From an uncultured Schlesneria sp. (GTDB taxonomy: Bacteria; Planctomycetota; Planctomycetia; Planctomycetales; Planctomycetaceae), in the NCBI GenBank assembly GCA_903834925.1, contig CAILLA010000226.1, positions 1 to 38,552 of the forward strand: a DNA stretch of 38,552 bases, given 5' to 3'. The position numbers and the translations under genes are program-made. The notes beneath the pieces are model-generated. The model saw only the letters and a list, made by a program, of their open reading frames with translations. It made no database searches and was not told the DNA's origin. Positions 33,642-38,552 of the stretch are shown piece after piece (position 1 is the first letter of the stretch; every line of letters starts with the position of its first letter).

Positions 33642-36329
33642 TCACTTCAACCGTTCACGCAATCGATGCAACTCCTGTAACGCCGCTATTGGTGTCATCT
33701 CGTTGACGTTTAACTGACGCAACTCATCGATGATCGGGTGTTCTTCCTCTTCAAACAAAGCCAGTTGTTTTTCGTTCTTCTTTTTCGTTTTCCTTACTGG
33801 AATCTTTGTTCCGCCTGACTCGTCAACATGATCGTTTTCCAACGTCTTTAAAATTACCTTCGCTCGATCAAGCACTGTGCGTGGAACCCCTGCTAATTGG
33901 GCCACATGGATTCCGTAACTCTTATCTGCCGAGCCTGGAATGATCTTGTGCAGGAAGATGACATCATCTGCATCTTCACGAACCGCGACGTTCCAGTTAA
34001 CACACTCTTTCAACGATTCGGTCAATTGAGTCAGTTCGTGATAATGAGTCGCAAACATTGTTCGGCAACCGGTCACATCGTGAAGGTATTCCGTGATCGC
34101 CCAGGCCAGCGAGATTCCATCGTAGGTGCTTGTCCCCCGTCCGATTTCGTCGAGAATCACCAGGCTTTGTTTGGTCGCCGCGTTGAGAATCCGTGCTGTT
34201 TCAGTCATTTCGACCATAAACGTACTCTGCCCTTTGCCCAGTTCATCACTTGCACCGACGCGGGCAAAAACCCGATCGGCAATCCCGATCCAGGCCGCTT
34301 TTGCAGGGACAAACGAACCCATTTGTGCCATCACCGTCAGTAGAGCCGCTTGACGGATATAAGTACTCTTTCCCGCCATGTTCGGGCCGGTGATCAATTG
34401 CATCATGCCGCCAGAACCATTCGCCGCCAGTGATTCTTCTGGTTCTGTTGAGGCATCTTTCGATGCCCCCTTTTGCGTGGTGCCACGTCCCTTCCCCATT
34501 CGCACATCGTTCGGCACGAACTCGCCACTCGGTTTCAGCCGGTCAAGCACCGGGTGACGACCTTCACGGATATCAAGTACCGGTTCCGTCGTGATCTCAG
34601 GTCGACAGTAACCCGCACTAACTGCGAGCGTCGCCAGTCCCGCCAACGTATCCACTTCTGCCAGCACTTCGGCGATCTCGCGAAGTCGAGCCGATTGCAG
34701 TGCGATCCGTTCGCGAAGAGCATTAAACAACTCTTGCTCGAGTTGAATCGCCTGCCCTTCCGCACGCAGTACTTTCTCTTCGTACTCTTTCAATTGCGGA
34801 GTAATAAATCGTTCGTTGTTTTTCAGCGTCTGTTTGCGAATATAGTCCGCCGGAACTTTTTCCGCCTGGACTGCGGTGCATTCCAGGTAGTACCCGAAGA
34901 CGCGATTAAAACCCACCTTCAGGTTCGGGATTCCAGTCCGTTCGATTTCCTCGGCCTGATACCGAGCGATCCAGTCTTTCCCACCTCGCGCCAAGTCCCT
35001 CCATTCGTCAAGTTGAGCATGAAAGCCTTCGCGAATCATCCCGCCGTCGCTTGTCAGCATGGGGGGCTCGTCAACCAGCGACGATTCGATATCACTGCGA
35101 ATTTCAGGACACAGATCCAGCCGTTCTTCCAGTTCCACCAGTCGACGTGCTTTCCGGCCCGATAATTTCGCCTTCAGCTTGGGAAGCAGCGCGAGCGTTC
35201 GAGCCAGACACGAAAGGTCTCGCGGCGAACATCGGCCCGTCGCCACACGTGCCGTCAGTCGCTGTAAGTCGTAAGCCTCTTGAAGCTGCTCGCGTAAATC
35301 ACGACAGAAGACGGCATCGGTCGTCAACTCTTCGACCGCATCCAGACGCAAGTTAATCCGAACCGGATCAGTCAGCGGGTTGGAAAGCCATTCACCTAGT
35401 AGCCGGGCACCCATCGGCGTCACAGTCTCATCGATGACGGCCAGCAGACTTCCCTCCCGCTGCCCATCGCGTAACGTCCGAGTCAATTCAAGACTGCGTC
35501 GAGTCGCTTCGTCGATCAACAGGCTTGATCCACGCCGGTACGGTTCAAGTCGAGTGATATGCCCCAGGCCACTCTTTTGTGTTTCACGGACATATTCCAA
35601 TAGCGCACCCGCAGCCGTCACGCCGGGAGTGTCATCGTCGATATCGAATCCCGACAGCGAACGTGTCTGGAACTGGTCAAGCAGAGTTCGTTTACATTGA
35701 TCGACGGCAAACGACCAGGGAGGTCGATCGCTGACCAGCATCCCCGTCATCTGCATTAACATCTGGACCAGCGGAATATCATGTGAATTGTCCGGAACAA
35801 GACATTCCGCCGGCCGGATTCGAGCAATTTCATCGACGACATGATCATTGGCCAGATCCGCCATCACGAAGCGTCCGGTCGAAACTTCGAGCCAGGCCAA
35901 CCCACAAACGTCTTTCGTCGGAAAGACACAAGCCAGAAAATTACTCTCACGAGGATCAAGCAGCGAATCTTCAGTCAACGTTCCTGGAGTCACCACGCGA
36001 GTCACATCACGTTTAACCGGCCCTTTAGCCAGTTTCGGATCTTCCATCTGTTCACAGATGGCCGCTCGATAACCCGCTCGAACGAGTTTTTGCAGATATC
36101 CATCCAATTGATGATAGGGAAACCCGGCCATGGGGATCGGGTTCGGCGACCCCTTATCACGGCTGGTCAGCGTCAGTCCGACCGCTTTCGAAGCCAGGAC
36201 CGCATCTTCATAGAAAAGTTCATAAAAATCCCCCATCCGGAACAAAAGAATGGCCTGAGGATGCTGGGCTTTCACTTCCAGATACCGCTGCATCGCGGGG
36301 GTGGGAGCACGTTCGGGCGTAGTCGTCAT
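33642..36329 (-). CDS. mutS: DNA mismatch repair ATPase MutS
   Basis: 895 residues. It recognises mismatched bases and recruits MutL in mismatch repair. The mismatch-binding motif is [12 protein letters not shown] (Phe-x-Glu) near residue 38. The ATPase has Walker A in [13 protein letters not shown] near residue 645, [13 protein letters not shown], Walker B in [15 protein letters not shown] near residue 725 and [11 protein letters not shown]. It is full length, slightly above E. coli (853), with a Lys-rich insertion ([12 protein letters not shown]) near the C-terminus. ATG 36329 is chosen; the frame goes back to TTG 36344. No MutL gene is nearby. The gene is isolated, bordered by a palindrome-rich spacer upstream. 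Confidence 0.97.
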   Translation of the reverse strand: MTTTPERAPTPAMQRYLEVKAQHPQAILLFRMGDFYELFYEDAVLASKAVGLTLTSRDKGSPNPIPMAGFPYHQLDGYLQKLVRAGYRAAICEQMEDPKLAKGPVKRDVTRVVTPGTLTEDSLLDPRESNFLACVFPTKDVCGLAWLEVSTGRFVMADLANDHVVDEIARIRPAECLVPDNSHDIPLVQMLMQMTGMLVSDRPPWSFAVDQCKRTLLDQFQTRSLSGFDIDDDTPGVTAAGALLEYVRETQKSGLGHITRLEPYRRGSSLLIDEATRRSLELTRTLRDGQREGSLLAVIDETVTPMGARLLGEWLSNPLTDPVRINLRLDAVEELTTDAVFCRDLREQLQEAYDLQRLTARVATGRCSPRDLSCLARTLALLPKLKAKLSGRKARRLVELEERLDLCPEIRSDIESSLVDEPPMLTSDGGMIREGFHAQLDEWRDLARGGKDWIARYQAEEIERTGIPNLKVGFNRVFGYYLECTAVQAEKVPADYIRKQTLKNNERFITPQLKEYEEKVLRAEGQAIQLEQELFNALRERIALQSARLREIAEVLAEVDTLAGLATLAVSAGYCRPEITTEPVLDIREGRHPVLDRLKPSGEFVPNDVRMGKGRGTTQKGASKDASTEPEESLAANGSGGMMQLITGPNMAGKSTYIRQAALLTVMAQMGSFVPAKAAWIGIADRVFARVGASDELGKGQSTFMVEMTETARILNAATKQSLVILDEIGRGTSTYDGISLAWAITEYLHDVTGCRTMFATHYHELTQLTESLKECVNWNVAVREDADDVIFLHKIIPGSADKSYGIHVAQLAGVPRTVLDRAKVILKTLENDHVDESGGTKIPVRKTKKKNEKQLALFEEEEHPIIDELRQLNVNEMTPIAALQELHRLRERLK

Positions 36330-36648
36330 GGATGAGCAAATCAAGTCGGTAAGTTAAGGAAGCCAGAAGAATTCCAGCACTCTAACGACCAGCAAGGAAC
36401 TCGCCCACCATACCATCACTTATAGCTCAATCAATCGCGCGTCGACCAGGCGAGCCGGGGATGTCAATCCCCGGATTCCTCGATCGTCCTTCCGCATAAG
36501 CCACCAATGCACGAATTTCACGTCCGTGATCAAAACAACCAATTGACCACTTCCAACGACGTTTTAAGCAGCCCCATCGGTCATTGATCGGCCGACGGGG
36601 TTGTATTCGTTTTGGCCTGCGGTTTTGTGTCCTGGAAGGACTAAAGCG

Positions 36649-36858
36649 ATTAGCCGGTGGTTGAGCGGAGCGACACCACCGGATCAGGTTCGATGTTGGA
36701 CATTTCATCCTGGAAGGATGACAGGAGCGTTGCTCAGACGTTACGGCATTTTCCGAAATGACACCGGCGAACCATCGTTTTTCTGGAATCCCTCCAGGAT
36801 TCAAGACCTTTTCGGTCGTCATATCCGGTGGTGTCGCTTCGCTCAACCACCGGCTAAT
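36649..36858. repeat. Inverted repeat with 36-bp arms, 138-bp spacer
   Basis: Arm 36649-36684 (ATTAGCCGGTGGTTGAGCGG...) is the reverse complement of arm 36823-36858 (...CTCAACCACCGGCTAAT), 35 of 36 bases. Each arm also contains CCGGTGGT/ACCACCGG and can fold alone. Further hairpins, CATCC/GGATG (36707-36720) and GTCCC/GGGAC (36866-36877), lie inside or beside it. It may be a compound of REP-like palindromes or a miniature inverted-repeat element. Confidence 0.82.
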
Positions 36859-36929
36859 GGCTGAAGTCCCGTCGGGACAAAGACAAATACCAGATCAAAC
36901 TTTTCATCGAAACTCGTGATCTGCGTTTT

Positions 36930-37019
36930 GTGCCACTGCTTGACCCTCCTCGGTCAAGCAGTGCTCTTCAATCATCGGTCGACAACGCCAACACACCGCG
37001 TCCGAGACGATTCGAAAGC
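36930..37019 (+). repeat. REPIN-like palindromic element, copy 4 (decayed right half)
   Basis: The left hairpin GTGCCACTGCTTGACCC, loop TCCT, CGGTCAAGCAGTG is almost identical to copy 2 over the first 40 bases. The right half (AACGCC...ACCGCGTCCGAGACGATTCG) aligns with copy 2 only loosely. It is the least conserved copy. Confidence 0.78.
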
Positions 37020-37168
37020 TTCATCACGAACCAAAAAATTCAAATTTTCCATCGGGGGAAAGTGCAGGGAGGGTTAGTCGAAAGCAAGTCGCTTCGACCG
37101 GCTGGCACAGTCGCTCGTTGGCGTTGGCCAGCCTTCGCACGACCCGTTCTGTTTAAGGAACCCCGAAA

Positions 37169-38086
37169 ATGTCAATGAATTATGATCAATGGGAAGCCGC
37201 CTGTGGAGTCCGCAGTGGACCGAGGCATCGTCTGGAGGCGAATCAGGCGCCCGAGGCGACCTATTTCCCGCTCGCACTTGTTCCTTACGCTGCTGAAGTC
37301 GAAAAGCGTTGGGGACGACCCGTCTGTCAAGAGCTTCTGGTGCATCGATTGTACGAGTACCTGCGGTTCACTGAACTGCTGGAACTCAAATCGATCAACC
37401 ATGTTGGCACCCTGATTGCATTCGACGAGTTAATCGTGCCGATGTCGCGTGAATTGCGAAGTCAGGCGTTTCTGCTGATTCGCGACGAAGCACATCACGC
37501 CACTGGGGCCGACGATGTCGCTCACCAGATTGAACTGGCGACCGGCGTCAGCCGACTCCCTTCGGCAAAACCACAATTCCTGCATCGATTGGGAGCGATG
37601 CGGGAAGCGCAGGACAAGGATCTGGCTCCGCTGATCGATGTCGCCTTCGCGACGATTTCAGAAACGTTGATCAGCGGTTCGCTGGCTCAGATCCCCAAAG
37701 ATCCGAACGTCGTCAGCCTCGTCCGAGGCTACACCGCCGATCACGCTCGGGATGAAGCTCGACATAGCAGTTACTTCAGCGAGTTCTTCGCCAAATTCTG
37801 GCCGCAACTTCCGGTTGCGGTCCGAGAGCAGTTGGGTCTGCTGTTGCCCGAACTGTCACTGGCGTTTCTGGAACCCGACTACGCATCGCACCAGCGCGTC
37901 CTGGAGGCCATTGGACTGTCTGCAACGGAATCGCGGAAATTGGTGCAGCAAGCGTATCCTGCCGAGCAGGCGGCCACAGCAGTTCGCCGTCCCCTTCAAG
38001 GGACAATTCGCCTGTTCCAACGGGTCGGAGTGTTCGATGACCATCGGACCCACGATGCGTTCGCGGAACGCGGGTTGATCGGGTAG
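37169..38086 (+). CDS. AurF-like diiron oxygenase (ferritin-like)
   Basis: 305 residues, all-helical. The metal-ligand pattern is visible: FDEL and RDEAHHATGADD, then SETLISG and HARDEARHSSYFSEFF, giving the Glu ... Glu-x-x-His pairs of a carboxylate-bridged diiron centre. AurF and relatives oxidise aromatic amines such as p-aminobenzoate to nitro compounds, while others hydroxylate or make alkenes; the substrate here is unknown. Length matches the family. ATG 37169 follows AAGGAA (37155-37160) with an 8-base gap. It is a single gene with two hairpins after it, so probably monocistronic. Confidence 0.78.
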   Translation: MSMNYDQWEAACGVRSGPRHRLEANQAPEATYFPLALVPYAAEVEKRWGRPVCQELLVHRLYEYLRFTELLELKSINHVGTLIAFDELIVPMSRELRSQAFLLIRDEAHHATGADDVAHQIELATGVSRLPSAKPQFLHRLGAMREAQDKDLAPLIDVAFATISETLISGSLAQIPKDPNVVSLVRGYTADHARDEARHSSYFSEFFAKFWPQLPVAVREQLGLLLPELSLAFLEPDYASHQRVLEAIGLSATESRKLVQQAYPAEQAATAVRRPLQGTIRLFQRVGVFDDHRTHDAFAERGLIG

Positions 38087-38096
38087 CCCAGGATTA

Positions 38097-38120
38097 ACGT
38101 GGCAACTGTCGTTGCCACGT
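38097..38120 (+). repeat. Perfect 10-bp stem hairpin downstream of the oxygenase gene
   Basis: ACGTGGCAAC (38097-38106) pairs with GTTGCCACGT (38111-38120), loop TGTC, 10 bases after the stop. No T-run follows, so it may support the second hairpin rather than terminate alone. Confidence 0.6.
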
Positions 38121-38138
38121 CGAATGTCTCAATGTGTG

Positions 38139-38176
38139 GTGGCCAGCGTGTTTTTCACGCTGGCCACTTTTGTTTT
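38139..38176 (+). terminator. Rho-independent terminator after the oxygenase gene
   Basis: GTGGCCAGCGTG (38139-38150) pairs perfectly with CACGCTGGCCAC (38156-38167), 12 bp, loop TTTTT, followed by TTTTGTTTT. This is the strongest terminator shape in the window. Confidence 0.75.
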
Positions 38177-38204
38177 ATCGGAGGTGGCCCGGAATCGAAA
38201 CGGA

Positions 38205-38326
38205 TCAAATCGGCGTTCGTTCTTGCGAAATTGAATCCGGACGGGTCGCAAGTGGTGACTTGGACAGCAGACGCCACTTTGCATTTGTGGTCTACTTCTC
38301 CGGGTTCTCCGGGGATGCCTGTCTGA
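38205..38326 (+). pseudogene. WD40-like fragment
   Basis: The frame reads LNPDGSQVVTWTADATLHLW, matching the core of a WD40 repeat (S-P-D-G-x-x-V-V-T ... D-x-T-x-x-L-W), then stops at TGA 38324. Only one repeat is seen, with no plausible start or neighbouring repeats. Probably a leftover of a larger WD40 gene; a chance resemblance is possible. Confidence 0.4.
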
Positions 38327-38552
38327 ACTTGAAAGTACGACAGAAATTCGATCCGTTCCAGGTGTTTTAGCCCGGACCAGCCACACATCATGTATGAGCA
38401 AGATACGGCACTGATCTGCGATCAGGACAGGCCTCTCCGCACCTGGTAATACAAAAAGTCGCGCTACGGCACTCTTTCCATCGCCGCTACGGCAATGTCC
38501 GGCGGAAAAGATGTGCCGAGGCGGCGTCGATCAGGAGTCCCGCTTCCGAACA
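38327..38552. other. Window end without a recognisable gene
   Basis: No convincing coding frame. It contains small inverted motifs such as CTGATC/GATCAG near 38410-38426 and CGCCG/CGGCG near 38482-38506. The next gene presumably lies beyond the window. Confidence 0.5.

Larger units (their letters stand above)
36345..37168. other. Gene-free, palindrome-rich spacer between mutS and the diiron oxygenase gene
   Basis: This 0.8-kb spacer holds no convincing gene. It contains a small hairpin CCGGGGAT/ATCCCCGG near 36454-36472, an inverted pair with 36-bp arms (36649-36858), small hairpins inside it, and REPIN-like copy 4 (36930). The divergent promoters of mutS and the oxygenase gene must lie here. 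Minus-strand frames through the repeat have no recognisable protein family. Confidence 0.6.

Noticed and set aside
33471-33680. 69-residue plus-strand frame between the hydrolase and mutS
   Set aside because: It runs through the mutS terminator palindrome and into the mutS coding end. The composition is not protein-like in its second half.
36427-36846. 139-residue minus-strand frame in the mutS spacer
   Set aside because: It is mostly translated palindrome and repeat sequence; no known family, no ribosome site.
36601-36864. 87-residue plus-strand frame in the mutS spacer
   Set aside because: It translates the inverted repeat arms, so its openness follows from the repeat.
13501-37019. The ~90-bp repeats as CRISPR repeats
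   Set aside because: They are single dispersed copies separated by kilobases of genes, not a spaced array.
31492-38086. pabA/trpG and the AurF-like gene as one p-aminobenzoate pathway
   Set aside because: They are 5 kb apart with mutS between them; no shared operon and no supporting gene.

Overview
The window looks like a chromosomal segment of a Gram-negative bacterium, most likely a planctomycete. This is an inference from several things: loosely packed genes with palindrome-rich spacers, a Tat-exported sugar-isomerase-like TIM-barrel protein, an orphan WD40-like scrap, large lineage-specific membrane proteins, and a kdsB gene that implies Kdo-type surface sugars. No rRNA, tRNA, CRISPR array or intact mobile element was found.

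Layout. (1) 1-1127: the end of an unknown gene, then about 1 kb without an intact gene. It holds a decayed REP-associated tyrosine transposase (RAYT) followed by a 35-bp-arm palindrome and short direct repeats. (2) 1128-11883: seven co-directional genes for surface or exopolysaccharide synthesis: a fused dehydrogenase/oxidoreductase, wecB, a heparinase II/III-like protein, a GT4 glycosyltransferase, a PglC-PglD fusion like neisserial PglB, a DegT/PglE-type aminotransferase and an acyltransferase-3 protein. Together they can make, acetylate and load an amino-sugar on a lipid carrier and extend the chain. The matching 4,6-dehydratase, flippase and polymerase are not in the window. (3) 12163-15802: a small acidic-tailed membrane protein, an ABC-2 permease, purM and a UbiA-family prenyltransferase. 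(4) 16045-19158: three oxidoreductases (CtBP-like 2-hydroxyacid dehydrogenase, SDR epimerase, malate/lactate-type dehydrogenase), probably a sugar or hydroxyacid pathway. (5) 19286-25641: a leucine-rich-repeat membrane protein, an 845-residue two-TM protein with an OB-like central domain, a DapA-family aldolase and a phosphofructokinase. (6) 25765-31254, minus strand: pyrG, kdsB, a TPR protein and transaldolase, which could be one transcription unit linking CTP supply to CMP-Kdo synthesis, then a Rieske ferredoxin and a Tat-exported TIM-barrel protein. (7) 31492-38552: a pabA/trpG amidotransferase, an alpha/beta hydrolase, mutS, an AurF-like diiron oxygenase and a WD40-like fragment.

The most notable non-genic signal is a family of four dispersed elements of about 90-96 bp (13501, 25650, 32109, 36930). 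Each is built as two hairpins in inverted orientation, with GTGCC/GGCAC ends in the best copies. This is the architecture of REPINs, which are mobilised by RAYT transposases, and a RAYT corpse lies in the same window. A second, unrelated inverted pair (36-bp arms, 35 matching) sits between mutS and the oxygenase gene.

Several starts were moved from the longest reading frame to a better-supported codon. All functions are read from motifs and remembered family features, with no database search.
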